Shown: positions 54,124 through 63,630, counted from the first letter of the stretch. The stretch: 64,000 nt of DNA from Microbacteriaceae bacterium (GCA_019639055.1 JAHBSP010000002.1:62001-126000); one strand, 5' to 3'. Notes: a model not told the origin generated them from the sequence alone. A program made the numbers and translations.

Positions 54124-54669
54124 TTAAAAATCTAGACTTCTTGAGTGGATCACTGAATAGGGCAGCTGTCGAAACAACAGCAAAGGATTTAAGTAGTTAC
54201 CAGAAACTCTTAAACCAATATGTAGACAATTTGAGGCGCAATGTTGATTAGTCACATTGGCAACAACCTGGCCCTTCTGAACGCTTTGCCCAGTAATTAC
54301 AAGAGGCGTAACCGAATCAAAACTAAGCAAAAAGTTATCAATTTCGAGTGTTAAAACTTCTCTACCGGCAACAGATCCGGCAAACCAAACTTTGCCATTT
54401 GCGGGGGAAAGCACCTTGGAACCGTTCATGGCTCTAACGTCAATTCCTGTGTGGCCACCCCTCCAGGGGTATTCAAATAGTTGAAACTGCTTCAAAACTT
54501 GTACGTCGTTTTCAAGTGGCCAAGCATATTTCTTAGCGAGCGATTTCATATGGGGTGAGCTTGCTACTCTGTTACTTTCCGTAAATATACGCACAGTATC
54601 TGCATTGGTGTACTGCCCAAAATGTGCAGTAATAAGAGAAAAGATCAGCAGAATTTTTAGGAGAGACAT
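54124..54669 (-). CDS. Secreted M23-family peptidase
   Basis: A 181-residue protein with a signal peptide (about 1-23, MSLLKILLIFSLITAHFGQY). The LytM/M23 zinc site is GGHTGIDVRA (HxxxD). Near the end, where HxH is usual, it has NCLHIGLRV: the zinc-binding His is kept and the first His is Cys, a form I have seen in other actinobacterial M23 proteins. Likely cell-wall linked. No ribosome binding site; a TATTTT six bases before the ATG suggests a leaderless message. It converges on xerC with a three-base gap. Confidence 0.85.
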   Translation of the reverse strand: MSLLKILLIFSLITAHFGQYTNADTVRIFTESNRVASSPHMKSLAKKYAWPLENDVQVLKQFQLFEYPWRGGHTGIDVRAMNGSKVLSPANGKVWFAGSVAGREVLTLEIDNFLLSFDSVTPLVITGQSVQKGQVVANVTNQHCASNCLHIGLRVSGNYLNPLLLFRQLPYSVIHSRSLDF

Positions 54670-54787
54670 TTAGTCAAAATACCGTGCGTTGCAATCATTA
54701 TTGACCGACGTTTTTCCTATTGGGGGATAAGAACATTCCTTAGCACCTACTTAGTAAGTTGATTAGCAAAAAAGCTATTCAATTTGC

Positions 54788-54793
54788 TAGAAT
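54788..54793 (+). promoter_or_regulatory. Extended -10 promoter of rpsB-tsf
   Basis: TGC TAGAAT (54785-54793) is an extended -10 of the TGn type. Transcription would begin near 54800, giving a leader of about 135 bases before rpsB. A TTGATT at 54759-54764 is too far away (23 bases) to serve as a normal -35. Confidence 0.5.
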
Positions 54794-54799
54794 TTATTC

Positions 54800-54934
54800 A
54801 GCACCGCAAATCGCGGTGACTTCGCGTGCATTCGTTATCGCACATCTCTCGGTCCTTATGGTCAAGATGTTTCCGTGAGCGATGCACTAGGTCACTGAAA
54901 ATCAGTGAAACAACCGAGAAAAGGAGAATCGGCC
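54800..54934 (+). promoter_or_regulatory. Structured leader of rpsB
   Basis: The leader holds two hairpins. CACCGC and GCGGTG pair around AAATC near 54803-54820. TCACTGA (54892-54898) and TCAGTGA (54902-54908) form a perfect seven-pair stem with an AAA loop, about 10 bases before the AAAAGGAG ribosome binding site. Ribosomal protein operons are often controlled through such leaders by their own product; that S2 binds here is inference. Confidence 0.4.
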
Positions 54935-55960
54935 ATGGCCGTCGTAACTATTCGTGAACTACTAGAGAGTGGTGTGCACTTCGGACACCAGACTCGTCGT
55001 TGGAACCCAAAAGCTAAGCGTTTCATCCTTGCTGAGCGTAGCGGTATCCACATTATTGACTTACAGCAGAGCCTAACCGGCATTGAAAAGGCATATGACT
55101 TTGTTAGAGAGACTGTTGCCCACGGTGGAACTATTCTTTTCGTTGGTACCAAGAAGCAAGCTCAGGATGCAATCGCAACCCAGGCTTCCCGCGTTGGTCA
55201 GCCATACGTAAACCAGCGTTGGTTAGGTGGTCTGCTTACCAACTTCAACACCGTAACTAAGCGCCTAGCCCGCATGAAGGAACTTGAGGAGCTCGACTAC
55301 GAAGGCACCACTAGCGGCTTCACTAAGAAGGAACTTCTACTAAAGAAGCGTGAACTAGACAAGCTTCAGATCAGTCTTGGCGGTATCCGTAACATGACCC
55401 GCACCCCTTCAGCACTTTTCGTTGTAGATGCTAAGAAAGAGCACCTAGCAATTGACGAAGCTAAGAAGCTTGGTATTCCTGTTATCGGTATCCTCGACAC
55501 CAACATTGACCCAGACGATTTCAACTACCCAATTCCGGGCAACGATGATGCAATTCGTTCAGTAGCGTTATTGACCAGAGTCATTGCAGACGCTACTGCT
55601 GAAGGACTGATTGCTAAACACCAGACCCCTGAAAGTGGCGAAGAGGCAGAGCCACTGGCTGAATGGGAGCGCGAACTACTCGGTGCAACTGTTGAAGAAG
55701 TAGTTGCTCCAGCAGAGACAGCTGTTGAGGTTGTAACGGAAGTTGCTGAAACAACCGAGTCTTCAGAAACCGTTGCAAAGGACGCTACCCCAGCTGTCGA
55801 GGAAGCACCTGTAAAGGAAGCTCCTGCTAAGAAATCACCAGCCAAGAAACCTGCTGCTAAAACCGCAACCAAGTCTGCTGAGAAGGATGCTGAAAAGGCT
55901 CCTGCAAAGAAGGCTCCTGCTAAAAAAGCACCTGCTAAGGCAGAAGCAGCAGACAAGTAA
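54935..55960 (+). CDS. rpsB: 30S ribosomal protein S2 with Lys/Ala-rich tail
   Basis: A 341-residue S2. The core begins [20 protein letters not shown] and has [16 protein letters not shown] and [13 protein letters not shown]. From about residue 255 to the end an extension is first acidic ([20 protein letters not shown]) and then a run of AKK/APAKK repeats resembling histone H1 tails. The ATG at 54935 has GGAG upstream; the reading from 54905 is not supported. tsf follows after 21 bases. Confidence 0.96.
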   Translation: MAVVTIRELLESGVHFGHQTRRWNPKAKRFILAERSGIHIIDLQQSLTGIEKAYDFVRETVAHGGTILFVGTKKQAQDAIATQASRVGQPYVNQRWLGGLLTNFNTVTKRLARMKELEELDYEGTTSGFTKKELLLKKRELDKLQISLGGIRNMTRTPSALFVVDAKKEHLAIDEAKKLGIPVIGILDTNIDPDDFNYPIPGNDDAIRSVALLTRVIADATAEGLIAKHQTPESGEEAEPLAEWERELLGATVEEVVAPAETAVEVVTEVAETTESSETVAKDATPAVEEAPVKEAPAKKSPAKKPAAKTATKSAEKDAEKAPAKKAPAKKAPAKAEAADK

Positions 55961-55981
55961 TAGAACTAAGGAAGCTACAAA

Positions 55982-56809
55982 ATGGCAAACATTTCACTAC
56001 AAGACATCAAGACACTCCGTGAGCGTCTAGGCACCGGAATGGTTGACACCAAGAAGGCTCTTGAAGAGGCTGAAGGTGACATTGAGAAGGCTGTTGAAAT
56101 CCTTCGCTTGAAGGGTGCAAAAGGCAATGCTAAGCGTGCCGATCGCTCAACCAGTGAGGGACTAATCGCAGCGGCTCAGGGAAGTGACTACACCACCCTT
56201 ATTGAACTGGCATGTGAAACAGACTTCGTCGCTAAGAACGAGCGTTTCATCGCTTTGGCCGAAACAGTTCTGCAGGCTGTTCACGCAGCTGGTGCATCCA
56301 ACGTTCAAGAAGCGCTTGCAGCACCTGCTGAAGGTGGAACTGTTGCTTCCACTATCGACGACGCTGCTGCAATCATCGGCGAGAAAGTTGAACTTCGTCA
56401 GGTGGCTAAAGTTTCAGGTGACAATGTTGAGGTTTACCTACACCGCACCAGCCAAGACCTTCCACCACAGATTGGTGTTGCAGTTGCATACACCGGTGGT
56501 GACAAGGATGTAGCTCGTTCAGTTGCGCAGCATATCTCATTCGCTAATCCGCCATACCTTTCAAAGGAAGACGTGCCTGCTGAAGAAGTTGACCGTGAGC
56601 GTGAACTGGTTCGCGAAATTTCTCTTTCAGAAGGTAAACCAGAGTCACAGCTGGAGAAGATTGTTGAAGGTCGTCTTGGTGCGTTCTTCAAGCAGGTTGC
56701 ACTACTCGAGCAGGAATACGCAAAGGATCCAAAGTTCACCGTTGGTAAGGTGCTTGAGGATGCTGGCATCACCGTGACCGCTTTTGTCCGTTTCAAGGTC
56801 GGAGCCTAG
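55982..56809 (+). CDS. tsf: Elongation factor Ts
   Basis: A 275-residue nucleotide exchange factor for EF-Tu. The N-terminal UBA-like domain is MANISLQDIKTLRERLGTGM, followed by DTKKALEEAEGDIEKAVEIL and the ACETDFVAKNERFIALAE signature. Normal length and place after rpsB. Confidence 0.97.
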   Translation: MANISLQDIKTLRERLGTGMVDTKKALEEAEGDIEKAVEILRLKGAKGNAKRADRSTSEGLIAAAQGSDYTTLIELACETDFVAKNERFIALAETVLQAVHAAGASNVQEALAAPAEGGTVASTIDDAAAIIGEKVELRQVAKVSGDNVEVYLHRTSQDLPPQIGVAVAYTGGDKDVARSVAQHISFANPPYLSKEDVPAEEVDRERELVREISLSEGKPESQLEKIVEGRLGAFFKQVALLEQEYAKDPKFTVGKVLEDAGITVTAFVRFKVGA

Positions 56810-56930
56810 CTAGCAGAGAGATAGCGGCCTTCATTCTGCTTTGAATTTGGCTTACTCTCTAACAAAATTTCATAAATCATCGAGTCTTCCTTAAATACAG
56901 CTATTAGGCTTGTATATCGAGGGAGGCTCG

Positions 56931-57644
56931 ATGAGTTTAAAGAAGAAGAGAAGAGTTCTACTTAAAGTTTCAGGTGAAGCTTTTGGAGGTGGCACATTAG
57001 GTGTCAATCCGGATGTGGTCTCTTCACTCGCTAAAGAAATTGCTGAAGCTGCTAAAGACGTTGAAATAGCGATTGTGGTTGGTGGGGGAAACTTCTTCAG
57101 AGGTGCCGAGCTCAGCTCCAGGGGCATGGATCGTCGCCGGGCAGACTATATGGGCATGTTGGGTACCATGATGAACGCTCTAGCCTTACAAGACTTTCTA
57201 GAGCAGGCTGGCGCAGATGTGCGTGTGCAGAGCGCAATCCAGATGACTCAGGTAGCAGAACCTTACATCCCGCTTCGTGCCATTAGACACTTGGAAAAAG
57301 GACGGGTGGTAATTTTTGGTGCCGGTGCAGGTCTGCCATACTTCTCCACAGACACTGTTGCTGCTCAACGGGCTTTAGAAATCCACGCCGATGAGGTGCT
57401 TGTAGCTAAAAACGGCGTAGATGCTGTCTACACGGCCGATCCTAAGTCTCACCCTGATGCAACTCGAATCGAACAAATAAGTTACCAAGAGGCCCTAAAT
57501 CGTGGCTTAAAGGTAGTAGATTCCACAGCCTTTAGCCTTTGCATGGATAATTCGATGCCTATGCTGGTCTTTGGCATGTCTCCAGATGGCAATGTTTTGA
57601 AAGCAATTCGCGGGGAGCGCATAGGAACCACCGTCAGCAACTAG
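56931..57644 (+). CDS. pyrH: Uridylate kinase
   Basis: A 237-residue UMP kinase of the amino-acid-kinase fold: [53 protein letters not shown] and [12 protein letters not shown]. The ATG at 56931 follows GAGGGAGG; the in-frame TTG at 56910 includes that site and is rejected. The 121-base gap after tsf holds TGTATA as possible -10. Confidence 0.96.
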   Translation: MSLKKKRRVLLKVSGEAFGGGTLGVNPDVVSSLAKEIAEAAKDVEIAIVVGGGNFFRGAELSSRGMDRRRADYMGMLGTMMNALALQDFLEQAGADVRVQSAIQMTQVAEPYIPLRAIRHLEKGRVVIFGAGAGLPYFSTDTVAAQRALEIHADEVLVAKNGVDAVYTADPKSHPDATRIEQISYQEALNRGLKVVDSTAFSLCMDNSMPMLVFGMSPDGNVLKAIRGERIGTTVSN

Positions 57645-57653
57645 AATCAAAGA

Positions 57654-58208
57654 ATGATTGCTGAAGTATTAAACAACGCCAAGTCCAAGATGGACAAAGC
57701 TCTCGAAGTAGCTAAAGACGATTTCCAGACAGTTCGTAGCGGGAGAATTAATCCCCAGCTGTTTCAAAAAGTTCTAGTCGACTACTACGGTTCTCCCACT
57801 CCGCTTGCTCAGCTCGCTTCTTTCAATGTGCAGGATGCCCGAACTTTAGTGCTTTCGCCCTTCGACAAGTCGAGTATGAAAGCAATTGAGACTGCAATAC
57901 GTGACGACAATAACTTAGGCGCTAATCCTTCAAACGATGGCAATGTGATTCGGGTAACAATTCCAGAATTAACCGAAGATCGTCGTAAAGAATACGTGAA
58001 GTTGGTAAAGAACAAAGCTGAAGATCACCGTGTTGTGGTTCGAAACATCCGTCGCAAAGCAAAAGATGAACTAGATGCCCTCAAATCCGAAATTGGTGAA
58101 GATGAAGTTGCTAGGGGAGAGAAGGATCTCGAAGCAGCAACAAAGGCCGCAATTGATGCTATTGATGAGGCTCTAAAACGTAAAGAAGTTGAACTTTTAG
58201 AGGTTTAG
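57654..58208 (+). CDS. frr: Ribosome recycling factor
   Basis: A 184-residue factor releasing ribosomes after termination. Family segments: [39 protein letters not shown] and [20 protein letters not shown]. Standard length. cdsA begins on the next base after the stop. Confidence 0.96.
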   Translation: MIAEVLNNAKSKMDKALEVAKDDFQTVRSGRINPQLFQKVLVDYYGSPTPLAQLASFNVQDARTLVLSPFDKSSMKAIETAIRDDNNLGANPSNDGNVIRVTIPELTEDRRKEYVKLVKNKAEDHRVVVRNIRRKAKDELDALKSEIGEDEVARGEKDLEAATKAAIDAIDEALKRKEVELLEV

Positions 58209-59099
58209 TTGAGCAGAGAGCACAATGCTCTGGAGGAAGCTTTCCGGCACATCGAGGAAGCTAACGAGGAGATAAAGCGTAAGAGTGGCCGAGATCTAAT
58301 TCCGGCCATCCTAATAGGTTTGGCAATTGGCCTAGCAATTGTTTTTGCGATTACTTACGCAGACTGGACAATGTTTTTAATTGCCGGTGTTGGCGGCGCC
58401 TTTGCGTTTATTGAGTATGCGCGGGCACTAACCCAAATTGGGATCAGAATCCCGATGGTTGCAGGAAGCGTGCTGTCTACTTCACTAACAGTTGCGGGTT
58501 ATTTCTTAACAATTAAGTGGCTCGTACTAGCTTGGCTTGCAGTTGTAGTTTTGATTAGTTTGCTAACAGTTATTCAGCACCGAATTTTTGAAAGAAACCA
58601 GCAATGGGATCTGTGGAAAGGTGTAATAGCCAGCGTATTTCTTGTTTCGTACATTGGTTTCTGTTTAGCACTTGCAATGAATCTCACCAGCCAACAGGGT
58701 GGCGGTTGGTGGCTTCTGGCGTGCATTATTGTCGTAGTTGCTGTGGATACTGGTGCTTATGCCTTCGGAATAACTAGAGGAAGAACACCTTTTGCTCCAA
58801 AAATTAGCCCCAAGAAAACCTGGGAAGGATTCTTCGGCGGAGCAATTCTAGCAATTATTGCTGGCATCATCCTTTCAATATTTATGTTGGGTATGCCTTG
58901 GTGGTTCGGGATCATTTTTGCCGCAGTGATGATTGTTGTTGCGACCGTGGGCGATTTGTCTGAGTCACTGTTCAAGCGTCAAATTGGTGTAAAAGATATG
59001 AGCAGTTGGCTACCGGGACACGGAGGGTTTGCAGATCGACTAGATTCGATTCTTCCTTCTACTGCAAGTGCCTGGGTGATTTTTCAACTAGTTATTTGA
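58209..59099 (+). CDS. cdsA: Phosphatidate cytidylyltransferase
   Basis: A 296-residue membrane enzyme making CDP-diacylglycerol. After about 40 polar residues come about eight membrane helices, and the CDS signature SLFKRQIGVKDMSSWLPGHG is complete. The start is TTG directly after frr. It works downstream of PlsC and GpsA in phospholipid synthesis. Confidence 0.95.
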   Translation: MSREHNALEEAFRHIEEANEEIKRKSGRDLIPAILIGLAIGLAIVFAITYADWTMFLIAGVGGAFAFIEYARALTQIGIRIPMVAGSVLSTSLTVAGYFLTIKWLVLAWLAVVVLISLLTVIQHRIFERNQQWDLWKGVIASVFLVSYIGFCLALAMNLTSQQGGGWWLLACIIVVVAVDTGAYAFGITRGRTPFAPKISPKKTWEGFFGGAILAIIAGIILSIFMLGMPWWFGIIFAAVMIVVATVGDLSESLFKRQIGVKDMSSWLPGHGGFADRLDSILPSTASAWVIFQLVI

Positions 59100-59111
59100 G
59101 AGAATTATTAA

Positions 59112-59657
59112 GTGAGTAATACATTTCCAATTGCAAAAAAATACGGCTATGACATCGAACAGGTTGAAGAATTCCTTCTAAAAGCACGTAGCACTTTCGC
59201 CGCTGAAACTCCAGAAGACACCAGTATTCAGGCTAAGGAGATTCGCGAAACTGCATTTGAACTTACTAAGAAGGGTTATTCAATTCAGGCCGTGGATCTT
59301 GCAATAGAGCGTCTTGAAGACGCAATTGCCAAGAAAGAACGCGAGTGGAAAATAGCAGAGATTGGTTTAGAGAAGTGGCGAGAACAAACACAGAAGTTAG
59401 CACAAGAGATTGTAGATCGCATTTCACTTCCAGACGGTAAAAGATTTGCCCGTGCAGGAGTGCTAAGACAGGGCTACAACAGGAAGCAGGTTGACCTCTT
59501 CTTAGACACTCTTTTGCCTGTTTTTGCAGGCGAGGAAGACATCAGCGTTTCAGAGATTCGTAAGGTGGCTTTTACCCCAAAATCAAACGGGTATTCTGAA
59601 GTTCAAGTAGACGCACTTCTTGATTCAGTCGTTGAGGCCATACAAGCTATCGAATAA
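59112..59657 (+). CDS. DivIVA-domain repeat protein
   Basis: A 181-residue protein with two DivIVA-like N-terminal modules: residues 5-65 (AKKYGYDIEQVEEFLLKA, ELTKKGYSIQAVDLAIERL) and 110-178 (LRQGYNRKQVDLFLDTL, TPKSNGYSEVQVDALLDS). Short coiled coil joins them. It lacks the long coiled tail of Wag31. Location after cdsA is typical of Actinobacteria. A polar or septal scaffold role is inference. Confidence 0.85.
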   Translation: MSNTFPIAKKYGYDIEQVEEFLLKARSTFAAETPEDTSIQAKEIRETAFELTKKGYSIQAVDLAIERLEDAIAKKEREWKIAEIGLEKWREQTQKLAQEIVDRISLPDGKRFARAGVLRQGYNRKQVDLFLDTLLPVFAGEEDISVSEIRKVAFTPKSNGYSEVQVDALLDSVVEAIQAIE

Positions 59658-59675
59658 CTTCGGTAACATTATTAG

Positions 59676-60281
59676 GTGCCAAGTTTCAAGCGATGGTTTA
59701 AGGTTGACAAGCCAAGCCTGTCAAAGATTATTGACAGACCAGCTTCTGGCGACTCAAAAATCGCAAAACCGTTTGGAGCATCCCTTGCAGTAGCAGGAAT
59801 CGTGGCAGCTTTCGGTATTGCGCCACTGGCACTCTCGTCTGCAAATGTTGATTATCAAGTAGCAGAAGTGCAAGATCATGCAATCGCCGCTTTTGAAGCT
59901 ACAACAACACATGGCAGAGACAATTACAAGGTAGTTCGTATTCCTACCTACTCAAATATTATTTCTGCACTTGCTGATCCCAACAGTCCGCAATCTTATG
60001 CTTATGCGCTTGTTGAGGCGCGGGGCTGGTCGGTGAGCGAATTTTCCTGCCTTTATGACCTTTGGACCCGTGAATCAAGGTGGAGAGTAGACGCTGAAAA
60101 CAAGAGTTCTGGAGCTTATGGAATTCCACAGGCGCTCCCCGGTAGCAAAATGAAAAGTGCGGGGGATGACTGGCAAACAAATTTCAAGACCCAAATTGAT
60201 TGGGGAATTTCCTACATTAAGAATCGTTATGGAACACCATGCGGTGCTTGGGACCATTCTCAGCGCAAAGGCTGGTACTAA
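59676..60281 (+). CDS. Secreted lytic transglycosylase-like protein
   Basis: A 201-residue protein starting with GTG. A membrane helix or uncleaved signal lies at about 33-53 (GASLAVAGIVAAFGIAPLAL). The C-terminal SLT-like domain has YDLWTRESRWRVDAEN with Glu133 as likely acid, SGAYGIPQALPGSKM and IDWGISYIKNRYGTPCGAWD. Cys125 and Cys189 could pair. It resembles aggregation-promoting or resuscitation-type wall enzymes. Confidence 0.85.
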   Translation: MPSFKRWFKVDKPSLSKIIDRPASGDSKIAKPFGASLAVAGIVAAFGIAPLALSSANVDYQVAEVQDHAIAAFEATTTHGRDNYKVVRIPTYSNIISALADPNSPQSYAYALVEARGWSVSEFSCLYDLWTRESRWRVDAENKSSGAYGIPQALPGSKMKSAGDDWQTNFKTQIDWGISYIKNRYGTPCGAWDHSQRKGWY

Positions 60282-60282
60282 A

Positions 60283-60570
60283 ATGCCACGCAAGAACAGG
60301 CGAAACAGTGCGGAAGAGCATCAACCACTTGATTTGGAGCGGATAGCTGGAGGGTTCAAGCGCACAGAGTTTAAACGCGACAAAGACTGGAATGTGCAAC
60401 CAATTTCTGCATCTCGCGCTCTGAAGGAGTATGTATGCCCGGGCTGTTTTGGACAAATTGCAGTAGGGGTGCCACATGTCACAGTGTGGGAGGCAGAGGC
60501 AATGTTCGGTGATGAGGCTGGTCTGCGTGATCGCAGGCACTGGCATTCGCGCTGTTGGGAGATTCATTAA
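60283..60570 (+). CDS. Zinc-ribbon-like actinobacterial conserved protein
   Basis: A 95-residue protein from the ATG at 60283: basic start MPRKNRRNSAEEHQPLDLER, then a compact domain with KEYVCPGCFGQIAVGVPHVT and DRRHWHSRCWEIH. Two CxxC cysteines, several His and a last Cys suggest a zinc site. I know similar short actinobacterial proteins, sometimes labelled ATP/GTP-binding without evidence. A longer frame from 60157 runs through the upstream gene and is rejected. It overlaps the hydrolase start (TAATG). Confidence 0.8.
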   Translation: MPRKNRRNSAEEHQPLDLERIAGGFKRTEFKRDKDWNVQPISASRALKEYVCPGCFGQIAVGVPHVTVWEAEAMFGDEAGLRDRRHWHSRCWEIH

Positions 60571-61283
60571 TGGTTGAAATTCGAGGCGCTATTGAACTTC
60601 CAGCTGTTCGAGAAAATATTGAACTTCGCACTGCTGATGGGCTAACTCTTGTTGGTGAGTTGGCGATGCCCGTATCCGGAAACCCCGTCGCAACTTTAGT
60701 TACTCTGCATCCGCTACCTACGGCTGGTGGGTTTATGGATTCGCATATCATTCGTAAAAGCGCGGCACGATTACCTGCACTAGCAAATGTCGCTGTTATT
60801 CGTTTTAATCTGCGCGGAACCACATCCCCAAGAGGAACCAGTGAGGGATCATTCGGCAACGGAATAGACGAAAAACACGACGTTGCCGCGGTAATGCAAT
60901 TTGTAGCCGATAGAGGGCTACCAAATCCATGGCTTCTAGGATGGAGTTTCGGTACAGAGCTAGTCCTAAAATATGGACTTGATTATCTAATTTCGGGTGC
61001 CATTTTGCTCTCCCCACCGTTAAGAAGAACCACCGATGAGGAGCTCAAAAAATGGGCTGGAGCGGATATTCCACTGGTTGCGATAATTCCTGAGCATGAT
61101 GATTATTTGCAGCCGGATGCTGCCCGTGAAAAGTTCGCAATTGTTCCTAATATCATCCAAATTGATGTTCCCGAAGGGAAGCATCTATGGGTGGGAGAGA
61201 AACAAACTTATACCGTGCTTACGCACATTGTTTCATTCTTGAATCCAGCAGCGCTTCCGCTTCCAACCGAATTTGATGCTTAG
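60570..61283 (+). CDS. Alpha/beta-hydrolase family protein
   Basis: A 237-residue alpha/beta hydrolase. The oxyanion side is VTLHPLPTAGGFMDSHIIRK, strand-helix FNLRGTTSPRGTSEGSFGNG, nucleophile elbow LLGWSFGTEL and a C-terminal His in PEGKHLWVGEK. The pattern matches cytoplasmic YcjY/dienelactone-hydrolase-like proteins. ATG at 60570 is coupled to the zinc-ribbon gene. Substrate unknown. Its stop overlaps the convergent AI-2E gene. Confidence 0.84.
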   Translation: MVEIRGAIELPAVRENIELRTADGLTLVGELAMPVSGNPVATLVTLHPLPTAGGFMDSHIIRKSAARLPALANVAVIRFNLRGTTSPRGTSEGSFGNGIDEKHDVAAVMQFVADRGLPNPWLLGWSFGTELVLKYGLDYLISGAILLSPPLRRTTDEELKKWAGADIPLVAIIPEHDDYLQPDAAREKFAIVPNIIQIDVPEGKHLWVGEKQTYTVLTHIVSFLNPAALPLPTEFDA

Positions 61284-62335
61284 CTAGCTTCTTGCTTTGG
61301 AATGTAGATCTGTTTGACGATAATCATCACAGATGCTGCAACAGGAATCGCGACGAGGGCACCGAGAAGACCAGCCAACGTTCCACCTATTAGGGCACTA
61401 ATCAAAATAATAATTCCAGGGAGCTTCACAGCCTGCCCCATGATTCTTGGGCTGATTACATATGGCTCTAACTGCATATAGATGACCAGGAAGATTGATA
61501 CCCAAATAGTTGGCCATAAACCGGCACCGAAGAAAGTGATCAGAACAATTATTGAGGATGCAATCATCGGTCCAACAAGCGGAATGACACTACCGAGGAA
61601 AGCTAAAACGGCGAGAAGTGCGGGGTAGGGAGCTCCTGCTATAGATAGAACTATAAACGTCAGAGTTCCGTTTATTGTTGCTTGCACAACAAGCCCAGAA
61701 ACATATTTACCCACTGAGTCGATCATCTGTGTGGTGATATCTGTAAATTTTTCGCGCTTACTCTTGGGGATAATCTGTGCAATCCCAGAGCGCATTGATG
61801 GCATCGAGGAAGAAAAGTAGATTGTCATAATCAACACCACGATTAGACCGAAAGTAGCACTAGCTAGGGTCAAACCGAATTGAAGTGCAGCACCGCCAAT
61901 ATTGCCGAGGTTGTCCTGAACCCAGGTAAAAACGTGCTGAAGCACATCATCAATTTTGAATTCCGGCAAATATTGATTGATCCACTGTTGGACGTTATCA
62001 AGGAAAGATTGGAAGTTTACGTCTGTATTTAGGTTAGAGATTGCCACAACAAGGGCTGAGATTTGTGCGACAACTGGTGGCACAATCATGAAAAGGATAC
62101 CGACAACTAGGCCAATAAAAATCAGGATGATTATAAGCACGGCCCAGGGTCTTGGTATTTTTCGGCGCATTAAGAAATTAATTGATGGTTCAAGACCGAA
62201 AGAAATGAACAGTGCAATGCAGATGTAGGTGATTATTGTCGAAAGCATGCCAAAGGCGCCCCAAATTAGTAGGGCTACGCCTACCCCTAGGGTGCCAAAA
62301 AGGCCAAAGCGAAATGCGCTAGTGTTCGGAGACAC
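61280..62335 (-). CDS. AI-2E family transporter (permease PerM/TqsA-like)
   Basis: A 351-residue membrane protein with about seven or eight helices; family segments are ISFGLEPSINFLMRRKIPRP, GAPYPALLAVLAFLGSVIPL and GTLAGLLGALVAIPVAASVM. Despite the family name few members carry autoinducer-2; some are ion or small-molecule transporters. GTG start with GAAGGAG upstream lies inside the end of the coiled-coil gene, with which it overlaps by 17 bases. Confidence 0.9.
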   Translation of the reverse strand: MSPNTSAFRFGLFGTLGVGVALLIWGAFGMLSTIITYICIALFISFGLEPSINFLMRRKIPRPWAVLIIILIFIGLVVGILFMIVPPVVAQISALVVAISNLNTDVNFQSFLDNVQQWINQYLPEFKIDDVLQHVFTWVQDNLGNIGGAALQFGLTLASATFGLIVVLIMTIYFSSSMPSMRSGIAQIIPKSKREKFTDITTQMIDSVGKYVSGLVVQATINGTLTFIVLSIAGAPYPALLAVLAFLGSVIPLVGPMIASSIIVLITFFGAGLWPTIWVSIFLVIYMQLEPYVISPRIMGQAVKLPGIIILISALIGGTLAGLLGALVAIPVAASVMIIVKQIYIPKQEAS

Positions 62336-63548
62336 TCTTGCCTTCTCCTTCTTGCTTAACTATCGTGCTAGTGTTTTGCTTCTTCTTTTTTGGAGCAGTA
62401 TCACTTTCTGACATTAGCAACGAACTGAATCCTTCGCTATGGGAAATGACTTTTCGCAGGTTTTTGAAGTACTGCATAATCACTTCTTGTTCATTGCGCA
62501 TCTTTATGAGCTTATGCTCTGAGGCAGCTTCTTGCTCCGCAATCTTTGTCTTAGCTTCTGAAACTAACTTTCGAGCACGTTTTTCAGCATCGACTAGAAG
62601 TCTCCTGTTAGTTTCTTCGCCTTCTGCTCTTAGTTTTCTGATTTCTGCTCTAGCTTCAGAGAGCAGTTTTTGGGCCTGAAGTTGTGTACTTTCAAGATTC
62701 TTTCTCATCTGAGATAGTTGTGTTTCGGCCTCGGTGATGTAGGACTGAGTTTGCATTACGGCTTCTTGGTGCTTAGCAAGGTAATCTGAGTCAGCTTCAG
62801 CACGTCTTGCTTTCAGCTCAACTTCAAGATCTAAGCGTTGACGTTCCATCTCTAGTTTCAGATTTGTTGCCTTCCCTTTTTGCGTCTTAGCAATTTCGGG
62901 GGTTGCTGTTGCTTCTTTAATAAGTTCGGCGGCTTGGAGTTGCGCCATCAAGTGAGTTTCAGATGCTGATTTATTAGCTTCTGAAATAATTTTGGCAGCT
63001 TCTCTTTTTGCTTCTGAGATTATTTTTGCGGCTTCTGTGGATGAAGCGCTGCGTTTTAACTTGGCGTCTTGGGCCGCTTCCTCCAATATCGTTAGCGAAC
63101 GCTGGTTTGCTTCTTCAATAATTTCAGCTGCCTTAGTGGCGCTGTTCCTGAGTAAATCTTCGGTTTCTGCTTCAGCTTTGCTTCGCTTTTCAAGTAGATC
63201 TGGTTCGATGCTTTCGAGTTTGTGTTTGGCTTCTACTTCTGCGTCTTGAATCAGTTTTTTCGCTTCTAATTTGGCGTTATTTATAAGTCTGCGAGCTTCT
63301 TCTTCGGATGTGCGTAGTGCGTTTTCCAGCTTGGCACCAAGCCCGGCATAGCTCGGGTGCTGATTTTCTTCAATGATTGCGTGCGCTACCGCTAGTTCTG
63401 TTTCTAGTCTTTGTATTTCTGCAGCAGATTCTGTTACTTGTTGGTTGGCATGCACCAAATCTCGCGAGAGCGAAGAGATCTTGCGATCTACTTCTTCGCG
63501 ATCATAGCCACGTACCGCTGCGCGGAATCCTGTTGATGATTGAGACAA
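62319..63548 (-). CDS. DivIVA/Wag31-like long coiled-coil protein
   Basis: A 409-residue protein. The N-terminus STGFRAAVRGYDREEVDRKI is a DivIVA-type membrane/polar targeting module, and nearly all the rest (about 30-370) is a charged coiled coil rich in Ala, Glu, Lys, with repeated AxKIISEAxxEA-like units (about 165-190). TTG start with GGAGGA seven bases upstream. It may organise polar growth or septation. The AI-2E-type permease gene overlaps its end, so the two may act together. Confidence 0.85.
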   Translation of the reverse strand: MSQSSTGFRAAVRGYDREEVDRKISSLSRDLVHANQQVTESAAEIQRLETELAVAHAIIEENQHPSYAGLGAKLENALRTSEEEARRLINNAKLEAKKLIQDAEVEAKHKLESIEPDLLEKRSKAEAETEDLLRNSATKAAEIIEEANQRSLTILEEAAQDAKLKRSASSTEAAKIISEAKREAAKIISEANKSASETHLMAQLQAAELIKEATATPEIAKTQKGKATNLKLEMERQRLDLEVELKARRAEADSDYLAKHQEAVMQTQSYITEAETQLSQMRKNLESTQLQAQKLLSEARAEIRKLRAEGEETNRRLLVDAEKRARKLVSEAKTKIAEQEAASEHKLIKMRNEQEVIMQYFKNLRKVISHSEGFSSLLMSESDTAPKKKKQNTSTIVKQEGEGKSVSEH

Positions 63549-63630
63549 ATGAAAATCCTCCAGTTATTGAATTCTACTTTGTGTTTCCCATTCTGTTTCC
63601 AGCTAGTTTTAAAGTCCGGCGATAGGCTAT

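Noticed and set aside
56810..56880. Terminator after tsf
   Set aside because: Only a five-pair GCAGA/TCTGC stem with a long loop and a short T-run; too weak to call.
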